DNA of 64,000 bases, taken from assembly GCF_013394655.1 (NCBI RefSeq), contig NZ_CP053351.1, forward strand, positions 4,132,001-4,196,000, written 5' to 3'. Positions 1-9,300 of this stretch are shown one piece after another. Origin of the DNA: Winogradskyella schleiferi. Its GTDB lineage: Bacteria; Bacteroidota; Bacteroidia; Flavobacteriales; Flavobacteriaceae. Numbering within the stretch: position 1 is the stretch's first letter; each line of letters opens with the position of its first letter. The notes under the pieces were generated by a model. It ran no database searches, was not told the origin of the DNA, and saw only the letters and a list, made by a program, of their open reading frames with translations. The translations under genes and the position numbers were made by a program.

Positions 1-22
1 TAAAATTATAAGGTCTTTTTTT

Positions 23-2170
23 ATGATGTTAACATACATAGCCCAACACACCAACTTACCAGAAAACAGTATCAAAAGCACGGTTCAATTATTGAACGAA
101 GACTGCACCATTCCCTTTATTTCACGCTACAGAAAAGAAGCCACCGGAAATTTAGACGAAGTACAAATTGGCGACATCGTTAAATACAAAGAGCAATTTG
201 AAACGTTGGAGAAACGAAAAATCGCTATTTTAAAAGCTTTGGAAGAACAAGATGTTCTGACTGAAGACTTAAAACAGAAGATTGAAAACACCAAAGATTT
301 AACCACACTAGAAGACTTATACTTACCCTTCAAGAAAAAACGTAAAACAAAAGCTGAAACGGCTCGTAAAAACGGTTTAGAACCTTTGGCGAAAATCATA
401 ATGAGTCAGAATGCCAATGATTTAGAATCCATTGCATACAAATATTTTAAGGGCGACATCAAAACCGTTGACGAAGCTCTCGAAGGTGCAAGACATATTA
501 TTGCCGAGTGGATTAATGAACGAACGGACATTAGAAATCTTATTAGAAAGCAACTTCAGCGTCACGCCATAATTTCGTCTAAGGTTATCAAAACAAAGTC
601 GAGTGAAGAGAAAGCTCAAAAATTTAAAGATTATTTTGATTGGTCTGAGTCTTTAAGCCGAATTCCATCACATCGCTTGTTAGCTATTTTAAGAGCGGAA
701 AGCGAAGGCTTTATTCGTGTGAAAATAGAAATTGACCATGACAGTGCTTTAGAACAGATTGACAAAAGAATAATAAAAAGTAATAATGCTCGTGCTGAGC
801 GTAGTCGAAGTACTTGTGCTGATCAAATTGAATTAGCGATTTCAGATGCTTATAAACGCTTATTGTTTCCATCGCTGAATAATGAAGCCTTAAGTAATGC
901 CAAAGAAAAAGCAGATGAATCCGCTATTACCGTTTTTGCTAAAAACCTAAAACAATTACTGTTGGGTTCGCCTATTGGCGAAAAACGAGTTTTAGCTATC
1001 GACCCAGGATTTAGAACCGGTTGCAAAGTGGTTTGTTTGGATGCACAAGGGAATTTAAAACATAACGAAACCATTTATCCGCACGCACCAAAAAATGACA
1101 AAACTGGTGCTATAAAAAAGATTTCATCCTTATCAGAAGCCTATAAAATTGAAGCCATTGCTATAGGCAACGGAACTGCTTCAAGAGAAACAGAAGCATT
1201 GATTCGGAAAATCCAGTTCAAAAATGAGATACAAGTTTTTGTGGTCAGTGAAGCTGGAGCCAGTATTTATTCTGCATCCAAGATTGCTCGTGAAGAATTT
1301 CCAAATTATGATGTTACCGTAAGAGGTTCGGTTTCCATTGGAAGACGTCTTCAAGACCCATTGGCGGAATTGGTTAAAATCGATGCCAAATCCATTGGTG
1401 TTGGACAATATCAGCATGACGTGGACCAGACCAAACTTCAAAAACAATTGGATACCGTTGTAGAGAATTGTGTGAATGCGGTTGGCGTAAATATCAATTC
1501 AGCAAGCAAACCTTTATTGAGTTATGTATCTGGTATTGGGCCAAAATTAGCTGAGAATATTTTTAATTATAGATCAGAACATGGAGTCTTCAAATCGAGA
1601 AATGACATTATGAAGGTACCACGTTTAGGTGGCAAAGCTTTTGAACAAGCGGCTGGGTTTCTTCGGATTAAAAACGCGAAGAATCCTTTGGACGATTCGG
1701 CTGTGCACCCAGAACGGTATACTATTGTGAAACAAATGGCTAAAGACGAAGGTGTTTCGCTTCAAGAGTTGATTGGAAATAAAACGTTGCTTCAAAAGAT
1801 AGATTTAAAAACATATGTTTCAGAACAGGTTGGTCTATTGACGCTTCAAGATATTATTAAAGAACTTGAAAAACCTGGGTTGGACATACGAGAAACGGCT
1901 AAGGTTTTCACGTTTAACCAAAATATAAAAACCATAACCGATTTGCATGAAGGGCAATTATTGCCTGGCATTGTGAATAACATTACCAATTTTGGCTGTT
2001 TTGTAGATGTCGGGATTAAGGAAAGTGGGTTGATTCATGTCTCCAATTTAAGCGACAGTTTTGTAAAAGATGTGAATGAGCATGTCCATTTGCACCAACA
2101 AATTATTGTAAAGGTTCTGGATGTGGATTTAGTGCGGAAACGGATTCAGTTGAAACTTCACAAAGGATAA
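23..2170 (+). CDS. tex: Tex family RNA-binding transcriptional accessory protein
   Basis: A cytoplasmic nucleic-acid-binding protein of the Tex/YdcI family, linked in other bacteria to transcription fitness. The order of parts fits: a helical N-terminal region, a YqgF/RuvC-like domain opening with LAIDPGFRTGCK near residue 325, a helix-hairpin-helix segment (VSGIGPKLAENI, then VPRLGGKAFEQAAGFLRI) around residues 500-546, and a C-terminal S1 domain (GIVNNITNFGCFVDVG...SGLIHVS) at about 642-710. The length of 715 aa is normal for the family. Two consecutive ATG codons at 23 and 26 leave the exact start uncertain by one residue. It appears monocistronic, with about 250 non-coding bases before the next gene. 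Confidence 0.95.
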   Translation: MMLTYIAQHTNLPENSIKSTVQLLNEDCTIPFISRYRKEATGNLDEVQIGDIVKYKEQFETLEKRKIAILKALEEQDVLTEDLKQKIENTKDLTTLEDLYLPFKKKRKTKAETARKNGLEPLAKIIMSQNANDLESIAYKYFKGDIKTVDEALEGARHIIAEWINERTDIRNLIRKQLQRHAIISSKVIKTKSSEEKAQKFKDYFDWSESLSRIPSHRLLAILRAESEGFIRVKIEIDHDSALEQIDKRIIKSNNARAERSRSTCADQIELAISDAYKRLLFPSLNNEALSNAKEKADESAITVFAKNLKQLLLGSPIGEKRVLAIDPGFRTGCKVVCLDAQGNLKHNETIYPHAPKNDKTGAIKKISSLSEAYKIEAIAIGNGTASRETEALIRKIQFKNEIQVFVVSEAGASIYSASKIAREEFPNYDVTVRGSVSIGRRLQDPLAELVKIDAKSIGVGQYQHDVDQTKLQKQLDTVVENCVNAVGVNINSASKPLLSYVSGIGPKLAENIFNYRSEHGVFKSRNDIMKVPRLGGKAFEQAAGFLRIKNAKNPLDDSAVHPERYTIVKQMAKDEGVSLQELIGNKTLLQKIDLKTYVSEQVGLLTLQDIIKELEKPGLDIRETAKVFTFNQNIKTITDLHEGQLLPGIVNNITNFGCFVDVGIKESGLIHVSNLSDSFVKDVNEHVHLHQQIIVKVLDVDLVRKRIQLKLHKG

Positions 2171-2418
2171 AGATATAAGACCGCTTTGCTGTTAGAGGCT
2201 AGAAATTAGACTTGATTGTAACTAACTGATAAAATATGGCGGTTTGGATGAAATGTTGAATAAGAAAGTCCCACGCTTACTGAGACCATACCTTAAAATT
2301 TCGTGTCAGCCTAAATTGCTTTCACAAATTACACCTAATTCTGACAAGCTGATGAACGATTGTTTAATAATATGAAATTATATTTCACTTATTACCAATC
2401 TATAATTTAAAAATTTAT

Positions 2419-3321
2419 ATGCTCAAAATAGCCTTCCATCCCATTTACAAACATCCGCTTCCACAAGGCCATCGCTTTCCGATGGAAAAATATGAGCTGT
2501 TACCTCAGCAGCTTTTACATGAAGGCACTTGTGTGGACGCTAATTTTTTTCAACCTGAAAAACCAAATGACAAACACATTGTTACCGTTCATACACCAGA
2601 CTACTACTATGATTTAATCAATCTCACCTTAGACCAACGTGCCGCTCGTAAAATCGGATTTCCACTGAGTGAAGTTTTAGTAGCACGTGAAGTGATTATT
2701 GCAGATGGCACAATGAAAGCCAGTGAATTTGCACTAGAACACGGAATTGCCATGAATATTGCTGGCGGAACTCATCATGCCTATTCCAATCGTGGAGAAG
2801 CTTTCTGTATGCTCAATGATCAAGCCATTGGAGCACGCTATCTTCAGAATAAAGGCTTAGCAGAAAAAATTTTGATTGTTGATTTAGATGTACATCAAGG
2901 TAATGGTACAGCAGAAATTTTTAAGCATGATACTTCGGTTTTTACATTTTCAATGCACGGAAAAAGCAATTATCCATTTAAAAAGGAAATCAGTGATTTA
3001 GATATTGCTTTGGAAAATGATACTGATGATACGACGTATTTAAAATTATTAAAAGACACATTACCAAAGTTAATACAAGAACAGCAACCCGATTTTATCT
3101 ATTACCTCTGCGGTGTTGATGTTATAGCATCAGACAAATTAGGCAAACTTGGTCTGTCGGTTGAAGGTTGTAAAGCTAGGGATCGTTTTGTGTTAGAGCA
3201 ATGCAAAAGCAACCAAATTCCCGTAATGTGCAGTATGGGTGGCGGCTATTCACCAGATATTAAAACCATTGTTGAGGCGCATGCGAATACGTTTCGGTTG
3301 GCGCAAGATCTGTTCTTTTAA
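2419..3321 (+). CDS. Histone deacetylase family protein (zinc amidohydrolase)
   Basis: A 300-aa arginase/deacetylase-fold enzyme expected to hydrolyse acetylated lysine, polyamine or a related amide in the cytoplasm. The catalytic His pair is in GGTHHAYS (His119, His120). The metal site is seen as DLDVHQGNGT (Asp157, His159) plus the later CGVDVIASDKLG segment, and MGGGY closes the active site near the C-terminus. The size matches small single-domain bacterial HDAC-like proteins. The substrate cannot be read from sequence. It stands alone and converges on the TonB receptor gene with only 1 bp between stop codons. Confidence 0.9.
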   Translation: MLKIAFHPIYKHPLPQGHRFPMEKYELLPQQLLHEGTCVDANFFQPEKPNDKHIVTVHTPDYYYDLINLTLDQRAARKIGFPLSEVLVAREVIIADGTMKASEFALEHGIAMNIAGGTHHAYSNRGEAFCMLNDQAIGARYLQNKGLAEKILIVDLDVHQGNGTAEIFKHDTSVFTFSMHGKSNYPFKKEISDLDIALENDTDDTTYLKLLKDTLPKLIQEQQPDFIYYLCGVDVIASDKLGKLGLSVEGCKARDRFVLEQCKSNQIPVMCSMGGGYSPDIKTIVEAHANTFRLAQDLFF

Positions 3322-3322
3322 A

Positions 3323-5617
3323 TCAGAATTTAACCCTAAACGTTAAATTAGGCGTTCGACCCAAAGAGCGTTGGTTAATTTCTTCTACAACACCATTATT
3401 AAATCTATAAAATGAATTAATAATATTCTCTTTATCCAAAAGATTCCAAATAGCGATCCCGAAATTAGCCGTTGTCGTTTTACTCAATTTGAAATCATAT
3501 AATGCCGAAATATCGACCCTTAAGTAGTCTTCTATTTGACTAGAATTGGTAGCTTCATAATTAATAGTGTTATCAATAATTTCATTTCCAGCCACAGGAT
3601 TAGTCTTTGGACGTCCGGAATTCCAATTTAAACCTGCCGAAACTTTAAGGTGGTTTGAGCTGTAATTCGTGCCAAAAGCAATAGCATGTGTGACATCAAA
3701 ATTACTAGGAAATGTATTTTCGGGTAAGGACTGAAACGTATAATCGCTGTTCATATAGGCGTAACTCAACCATGAATTGAATTGATTAAATTGTTTGCGA
3801 ACAATAAAATCAATGCCTTGAACCTCATAATTGCCAGCAGTTTTAGTAAATTCATATTGGTTTTGAAATCCTTGACTTTGGGTTGTGATGCCTTTTACGT
3901 TTTTATAGTAGCCTTCTGCACTCACCAACCAACCGTTTTTATTAAATGAAACTCCTGCTGAAATTTGCCTACTCTTTATAATAGGAATATCGCTGTCATT
4001 TGATAATTGCCAACGTCGTTTTTCCACACCCAAAAAATCATTTTGGAAATTTATGATTTGTGAGGTGTTCTGGTGTTTAAATTCCCCTAACACTTCAACA
4101 GAAAAATGTTCCATGAATTGATGCGAAACACTTAATCTCGGTTCCAACAAATGCTTATTAAACTTCCCCATATAATTATACCTTAAACCTGCGTTTAGAT
4201 TGGTATTTCTATCTTTTGATTGGTAGGAAAGCTGTGAGAAAGCACCATGCGTTCTTAGAACTTTGGACACTAAATTTCTAAAAATCGGCTGATCCACATC
4301 ATCTAAATTGGTGATCTGGGTTTCAACAAAATGATAACCGTTTCGCCATTTTAAGTCGTCACTAAGCTTATAGTCTACTTTTAATTTAATACTGGTTTCA
4401 GACACTTTATTTTCTTGAAGAAAACGTTGCTCTTCTAAAATATTTGCATTTATGGATTTTAGTTTATAGTCCGTTTCATAGACTTCTAATGCGGTTTGCC
4501 ATTTTCTATTCCAAATTTTTGAATATAAAACAGCTCCTGCTATACTGTTTTGGGTTAAACTACTTTTTCTGGAATTTTCGTCCGAATTAACAACCATGTT
4601 TTCATTGAACACCAATTGGTTGGCAACATTGATAAAGTTTACGCGTAGTTTTTCATTGGCATTAATCTTATAAAGCCATCGTAAAGACACATCATAAAAA
4701 TCGAATGTTTTGTTAGAGTTTACAATGTTCATATCATTAGTTTCCACTTCCGTATCTTGCGAAATACGTTCGAAAAAATTATTATATGTTGGTGTTTCCG
4801 TGAAATCACTAATCGATTTACGTGCGGCTACCTGAAGTGATGATTTGTTGCCAATGGGCACATCAGCAAACCCATTGGCATCTATAAAATTAATGCCTAA
4901 ACTGCCGTTAAAATTTTTATTCACTTCACTATCGGTTTGCATGGCAATAGTGCCAGAAACACCATCGGTAAACTCAGTGCCAGAACCATTTTTTGTTAAG
5001 GTGACGCGTTGGGTAATCTGCGGATTGAACATGGAAATCAATCCGAAAAAATGACCAGATTGGTACATTTTAATGTCATCCCAAAGTATTAAATTTTGAT
5101 CATGCGTACCACCTCTTATATTAATATTCGACACGGTTTCGTTGCTACTTTGAATACCTGGAAAAGCCTGTACGGCTTGCAAGACATCTGTATCTATTAA
5201 ACCTGGAAGGATATCGAAATCGGAAATATCAATCTCAAAAGCACCATTTTTCAACTTATTGATGCCGTTTACGATATAACCAGAAACCATGACTTCAGAT
5301 AATTTTTGAAGTTTTTCATTTGAATTTTTAGCCACCACTAAAATCATTTTGTCAATGGTTATGCTGTAAACGAAATCTGTTTTTTCTTCTAAATAAAATA
5401 AAACCTCGTTTAGATCTAAACGTTTTGGTGGTGGAATAATCTTTACATCAGAAATCGCATCTTCAGCATAATTAAACTGAATATTAAATTGTGTTTCTAA
5501 GGTGTTTAGGATTTCAATGAGTGGTAATTTTTCGTTGGTATGCTGTGCCTTAGTTTCATGAGCGAAAAAAAGACTTAAAAATAGGATTAAAATGTAGCAT
5601 CTATTTGGTTTCGCCAT
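3323..5617 (-). CDS. TonB-dependent receptor with N-terminal STN signalling domain
   Basis: A 764-aa outer-membrane receptor. After a signal peptide (residues 1-25, ending KAQ) comes an STN-like domain (about 30-95; LPLIEILNTLETQFNIQFNY...), the module that transducer receptors use to contact a FecR-type anti-sigma protein. The plug follows (INIRGGTHDQNLILWDDIKMY, about 165-190), then a barrel ending RTPNLTFRVKF with a terminal Phe. The gene overlaps the fecR-like gene by 17 bp and follows an ECF sigma gene, so this is a sigma/anti-sigma/receptor set. Such receptors import a siderophore or glycan and report it to the sigma factor. The ligand is unknown here. Confidence 0.92.
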   Translation of the reverse strand: MAKPNRCYILILFLSLFFAHETKAQHTNEKLPLIEILNTLETQFNIQFNYAEDAISDVKIIPPPKRLDLNEVLFYLEEKTDFVYSITIDKMILVVAKNSNEKLQKLSEVMVSGYIVNGINKLKNGAFEIDISDFDILPGLIDTDVLQAVQAFPGIQSSNETVSNINIRGGTHDQNLILWDDIKMYQSGHFFGLISMFNPQITQRVTLTKNGSGTEFTDGVSGTIAMQTDSEVNKNFNGSLGINFIDANGFADVPIGNKSSLQVAARKSISDFTETPTYNNFFERISQDTEVETNDMNIVNSNKTFDFYDVSLRWLYKINANEKLRVNFINVANQLVFNENMVVNSDENSRKSSLTQNSIAGAVLYSKIWNRKWQTALEVYETDYKLKSINANILEEQRFLQENKVSETSIKLKVDYKLSDDLKWRNGYHFVETQITNLDDVDQPIFRNLVSKVLRTHGAFSQLSYQSKDRNTNLNAGLRYNYMGKFNKHLLEPRLSVSHQFMEHFSVEVLGEFKHQNTSQIINFQNDFLGVEKRRWQLSNDSDIPIIKSRQISAGVSFNKNGWLVSAEGYYKNVKGITTQSQGFQNQYEFTKTAGNYEVQGIDFIVRKQFNQFNSWLSYAYMNSDYTFQSLPENTFPSNFDVTHAIAFGTNYSSNHLKVSAGLNWNSGRPKTNPVAGNEIIDNTINYEATNSSQIEDYLRVDISALYDFKLSKTTTANFGIAIWNLLDKENIINSFYRFNNGVVEEINQRSLGRTPNLTFRVKF

Positions 5618-6509
5618 AAATTAGAACTTGGTTGGGTGCACTAATTTTAAAGGTTAAATCCATAGGTTTAGTAATTGATATTAGGGCATTTTCGAGATTA
5701 TTGTGAACAAATGCTCCTGTAAACAATCTCGTATTATCCGCATTTTTAAGCCTGACTTTAATATTATATTGACGTTCTAACTCTTCAATAACATGCTTGA
5801 GCGGAACGGCTTTAAACGCACTTCTTTGATTGGTCCAATTGGGTTGCGACGCTAATGTTTGTGCTTCAGTAAAAGTACGGTTTAAAATACGATACGTTTC
5901 TCCAGCTGTCAATTGCCTTTTTATAGTATCTGACGTTACGCTGACCTTACCTTCATAACAGGTGACTTCAAAATAATTAGTTCTGGATTTTACATTGAAT
6001 TCCGTACCAACTACGGTTACTATACCATTGTTCGTAATCACACTGAACGTTTGTCCTTTAGTGACTTTAAAATAAGCTTCGCCTTCAAGGTTTAATTGTC
6101 GCTTTTTAGCCCAAATGTCCTTATCATAGACAATTTTAGAATCTGCATTTAAAGTCACGGAAGATAAATCTGGTAATCTTATAGTAGCTTGTTCACTAGC
6201 TAAAGTTTGAGTTTCTACTTTATCTGAATTGAAAACTGTAAAATAGACAGCAACACCTATAATCAAAATACTGGCAACACGAAGCAGTGGTTTTATCCAA
6301 TGTAAACGGTTTACTGTTGGTGTATTTTCGTAGGCTTTTTTAAAGGTTTTAAAATCATCAACTTTAGAAAAATGAGACGCTTTAAAATATTGCGCTTTAT
6401 CAATTATGTCTTGATGTAAGGCATAGTCGTTGCGCTCACTAAATACTTTTTCTTCAGCATCTGTGAGGTTGTTGTTCAACCATTTTTTTAATAAATCGTC
6501 TTCTTCCAT
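5601..6509 (-). CDS. FecR family anti-sigma factor
   Basis: A 302-aa inner-membrane sigma regulator. The N-terminal cytoplasmic part (about 1-75) is followed by one membrane span (LLRVASILIIGVAVYFTVF, about 77-96). The periplasmic part holds the FecR domain (SSVTLNADSKIVYDKDIW...LEGEAYFKVTKGQTFSVITNNG...VVGTEFNVKSR) and a C-terminal DUF4974-type segment (PLKHVIEELERQYNIKVRL, ending VLIYGETK). It lies between the ECF sigma gene and the STN receptor and overlaps the receptor start by 17 bp, indicating translational coupling. It probably holds the sigma factor inactive until the receptor binds its ligand. Confidence 0.93.
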   Translation of the reverse strand: MEEDDLLKKWLNNNLTDAEEKVFSERNDYALHQDIIDKAQYFKASHFSKVDDFKTFKKAYENTPTVNRLHWIKPLLRVASILIIGVAVYFTVFNSDKVETQTLASEQATIRLPDLSSVTLNADSKIVYDKDIWAKKRQLNLEGEAYFKVTKGQTFSVITNNGIVTVVGTEFNVKSRTNYFEVTCYEGKVSVTSDTIKRQLTAGETYRILNRTFTEAQTLASQPNWTNQRSAFKAVPLKHVIEELERQYNIKVRLKNADNTRLFTGAFVHNNLENALISITKPMDLTFKISAPNQVLIYGETK

Positions 6510-6555
6510 AACATATTCCCTAGTGATATAACAACTTAGGTTTCCATTCTCCTGA

Positions 6556-7080
6556 TTATTTTATCTTAAATCCCTTAAGTTCTTTTTTAAGCATATTGAA
6601 AGCACTGTAAATTCTATATTCAACTACTTTTTGGGTTACACCTAGAAGTTCAGCAATTTCACTATGCTTTTTTCCTTCAACCTTACTCAATAAAAAAGCG
6701 ACACGTTGTTCTTCTTTTAAATTTGAAAGCACTTTGTTATATGTTTCTAAATACTCTTGTTGCTCTAGAATAAATTCAGGTGTTTCACTGGTATAATGTT
6801 TCGGTTTTATTTTTTGATATTTTAAAACGACTTTTTGGTGCTTAAATTCATTGAGCATCATATTATTGGCAATGGTAAATAAGAAGGATTTTGCTTTGGC
6901 GAAGGTTACTTTTTTACAATTGTCCCAAAGTTTCATAAAGGTATCCTGCACCTTGTCTTTAGGGTTAAATTGTGCGCCGTATTTGTAATACAAAAAATCG
7001 TGTAAATCGTCTGCGTATTTATTGTAAACACGCTCAAAAGAAGAGCTTTCACAAATATTTTCGTCCAAATGTTTTGCCAA
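6556..7080 (-). CDS. ECF-type RNA polymerase sigma-70 factor
   Basis: A 174-aa extracytoplasmic-function sigma factor. Region 2 is visible as DLHDFLYYKYGAQFNPKDKVQDTFMKLWDNC (about 29-60) and region 4 as LSKVEGKKHSEIAELLGVTQKVVEYRIYSAFNMLKKEL (about 130-168), the helix-turn-helix that reads the -35 element. It is first in a three-gene set with an anti-sigma factor and an STN receptor and probably transcribes that set. The start used is a TTG at 7080. An internal start a few codons later cannot be excluded. Confidence 0.92.
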   Translation of the reverse strand: MAKHLDENICESSSFERVYNKYADDLHDFLYYKYGAQFNPKDKVQDTFMKLWDNCKKVTFAKAKSFLFTIANNMMLNEFKHQKVVLKYQKIKPKHYTSETPEFILEQQEYLETYNKVLSNLKEEQRVAFLLSKVEGKKHSEIAELLGVTQKVVEYRIYSAFNMLKKELKGFKIK

Positions 7081-7190
7081 GTTACATTAGTTTGCCCTAA
7101 AGGTATTGAAATATTTTTTTAAAAAACATTCAGTAGTTTTTACAACTCAATTGTTATATATTAAATGGCATCCAACAAATTATAGCCACC

Positions 7191-8261
7191 ATGATATTAC
7201 GAGTTTCAATTTTATTGCTTTTTTTAACGAGTCTCATTTTTACGTCCTGTAGAAAAGAAGAGACAGAATTTATTGAAGCGCCAGAAGATGAAACCCTAAC
7301 TTCAAATTCTAATGTTGCTTTATTGATGCAGCGCACAGCTACAAATGATGGTTCAGTAGATAACATTGTGGATCGCGCCAATTGCTTTGCTATTGCTTTT
7401 CCTTTTACGGTTACTGTTAACGGAGCACAAATCACTATTAATTCCCAAGACGATTATGCCATTATTGAATGTGTTTTTGAAGAAGCTGACGACGATAATG
7501 ACGCCTTGGAAATCGTGTTTCCCATCACTATAACCTTAGCGGATTATACTGAAATTGAAATTTCAAATACTACAGCCCTAAATAACTATGTCAATTCCTG
7601 TAATGGTGAAAATGTTGCCGATGATGACATTGAATGCTTAGATTTTCAGTATCCAATTACCGCTTTCTTGTTCAATTCAAACAACGAATTATTAGATACC
7701 ATAACCCTGGAAAACGACGGTCAACTTTATGGATTCATTGATGATATAGATGACGATGATATCATCACTATAGAATTTCCTATTACAGTTATACTTTCTG
7801 ATAATTCAGAACTCGTTATCAATAACCTCAATGCATTGGAAATTGCGATTGAAAATGCCCAAGATACTTGCGATGAAGATGATGATTACGATTATAACGA
7901 TGATGATTGTGACGACTGTACACCTACTCAAGTTGAAACCTTATTAACGGGTTGTACCAATTGGCAAGTCGATAAATTAGAGCGTAACGATACCGACTAC
8001 GATGATATATATGATGGGTATGATTTTAATTTCTTTACGGACGGAACAATGTCCGTTAATTGGAATGCTGTAACCGTTTATGGCACATGGACAACTAGTG
8101 GTTTTGGAAATAATTTAGAGGTTTTAATTGATGTCCCTAGTTTACCGTTATGCAATAATAATTGGATTGTTCACGAGATTGAGAATTGTAGTGACGAAAC
8201 CAAAATTGATTTAAGAGTAGGCAATGACGATCGCTTACGCTATGAAAATGATTGTAACTAA
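7191..8261 (+). CDS. Acidic repeat lipoprotein with C-terminal lipocalin-like domain
   Basis: A 356-aa secreted lipoprotein with no assignable function. The signal peptide ends at a lipobox (LIFTSC, about residue 20). Four imperfect repeats follow, each built around a phrase like FPITVxLSDxSELxIxNxxAL (near residues 65, 103, 150 and 200), separated by Asp-rich linkers; one stretch near residues 225-245 is almost all D, Y and C. The last 100 residues (CTNWQVDKL...GYDFNFFTDGTMSVNW) resemble small lipocalin-like domains and are related to the end of the next gene. It is divergent from the sigma operon at 7080. Binding of Ca2+ or another cation by the acidic repeats is inference. Confidence 0.75.
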   Translation: MILRVSILLLFLTSLIFTSCRKEETEFIEAPEDETLTSNSNVALLMQRTATNDGSVDNIVDRANCFAIAFPFTVTVNGAQITINSQDDYAIIECVFEEADDDNDALEIVFPITITLADYTEIEISNTTALNNYVNSCNGENVADDDIECLDFQYPITAFLFNSNNELLDTITLENDGQLYGFIDDIDDDDIITIEFPITVILSDNSELVINNLNALEIAIENAQDTCDEDDDYDYNDDDCDDCTPTQVETLLTGCTNWQVDKLERNDTDYDDIYDGYDFNFFTDGTMSVNWNAVTVYGTWTTSGFGNNLEVLIDVPSLPLCNNNWIVHEIENCSDETKIDLRVGNDDRLRYENDCN

Positions 8262-8278
8262 TTTTTAAATTTTTTATT

Positions 8279-8764
8279 ATGAAAAGCGAATTTTTTTATG
8301 GCATTTTACTCATGATGAGTTTTTCTTTACTGTCCTCCACTTGTTCGTCGGACGATGATGGCAATAATCAAAACAATAATTCACAAGAAATTGCACAAAT
8401 TGAAACTGATGTAGAATCTGGTACTTGGAGCATTACAAGTTATATCGATTCGGGTAGTGACGAAACAAATGATTTTAACGGCTATAACTTCACCTTTAGC
8501 ACAGATGGAACTTTATCTGCAACAAATGGTACAACGTCTTATTCTGGTACTTGGTCTGTAACAGATAGCAGCAATAGCAGTGACGACAGTAATGATGACG
8601 ATGATATTGATTTTAATATCTCCTTTCCTGTGCCAGAAAGCAATGATTTTGAAGATTTGAATGACGATTGGGATGTGGTGTCCCATACCGATACCACATT
8701 AAGTCTTATTGATATTAGTGGCGGAAATGGTGGAACCGATACATTGGTTTTTCAAAAAAACTAG
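8279..8764 (+). CDS. Lipocalin-like lipoprotein, paralogue of the upstream gene's C-terminus
   Basis: A 161-aa lipoprotein whose signal peptide ends at LSSTCSS. Mature residues 40-160 carry the same pattern as the preceding protein's tail (GTWSITSYIDSGSDETNDFNGYNFTFSTDGTLSA against CTNWQVDKLERNDTDYDDIYDGYDFNFFTDGTMSV), interrupted by a Ser/Asp-rich loop around residue 100. It starts 17 bp after the upstream stop and is followed by a terminator hairpin, so the two genes form a unit. The function is unknown. Similar short lipoproteins in flavobacteria are annotated as lipocalin-family by fold only. Confidence 0.75.
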   Translation: MKSEFFYGILLMMSFSLLSSTCSSDDDGNNQNNNSQEIAQIETDVESGTWSITSYIDSGSDETNDFNGYNFTFSTDGTLSATNGTTSYSGTWSVTDSSNSSDDSNDDDDIDFNISFPVPESNDFEDLNDDWDVVSHTDTTLSLIDISGGNGGTDTLVFQKN

Positions 8765-8837
8765 ATGAAAAAGAAAAACTCCACTGTATCAAATGCCCAT
8801 TGGTTGGATTGAGTTAAGCATTTGATTGATTCTAGTA

Positions 8838-8874
8838 AATGGCTTCTCAGTTTAGAAGCTCTGAAGCCATTTTA
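8838..8874 (+). terminator. Rho-independent terminator after the lipoprotein pair
   Basis: AATGGCTTC (8838-8846) pairs exactly with GAAGCCATT (8863-8871) across a 16-nt loop and is followed by a short T run. It lies after the stop codon of the 161-aa lipoprotein. Confidence 0.6.
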
Positions 8875-8891
8875 ACTTAATAAACTAAAAC

Positions 8892-9281
8892 ATGCTTAAA
8901 AAACTTATCATTTTCGGTATTCTAATTATTTCTGTAATTGCTGGATACAACTATATCTTTCAAGACCATAGAACTATTGAAGATGAAACGGCAGAATTCA
9001 TAATATCAGCAAGTGCCATTGGGAACCAATTTTCGAATGATTTAAAAACCGCTGAAGCGACCTATTTAAACAAAACTATTGAGGTTTCTGGTCGCATTTC
9101 AGAAATAAATACAACGGAAGTTACATTAGACGATAAAGTGTTTTGTCAGTTTTCGGAAGCCTTAGAAGCTTCAATACAACAAAATTCAAAACTTAAAATA
9201 AAAGGACGTGTTATTGGCTACGATGACTTACTGGAACAAGTGAAATTAGATCAATGCACCATTATTAATACTAAAAATTAA
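8892..9281 (+). CDS. OB-fold (tRNA_anti-like) membrane-anchored protein
   Basis: A 129-aa protein with an N-terminal membrane anchor or uncleaved signal (residues 4-22). An OB-fold-like body follows (YLNKTIEVSGRISEINTTEVTLDD...LKIKGRVIGYDDLLEQVKLDQCTI), as found in the flavobacterial tRNA_anti-like family. Despite that name there is no evidence of RNA binding. It sits 19 bp upstream of a T9SS cargo gene and begins a run of five same-strand genes for envelope proteins. The exact role is unknown. Confidence 0.7.
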   Translation: MLKKLIIFGILIISVIAGYNYIFQDHRTIEDETAEFIISASAIGNQFSNDLKTAEATYLNKTIEVSGRISEINTTEVTLDDKVFCQFSEALEASIQQNSKLKIKGRVIGYDDLLEQVKLDQCTIINTKN

Positions 9282-9300
9282 CCAATTAAATTTAAATATT

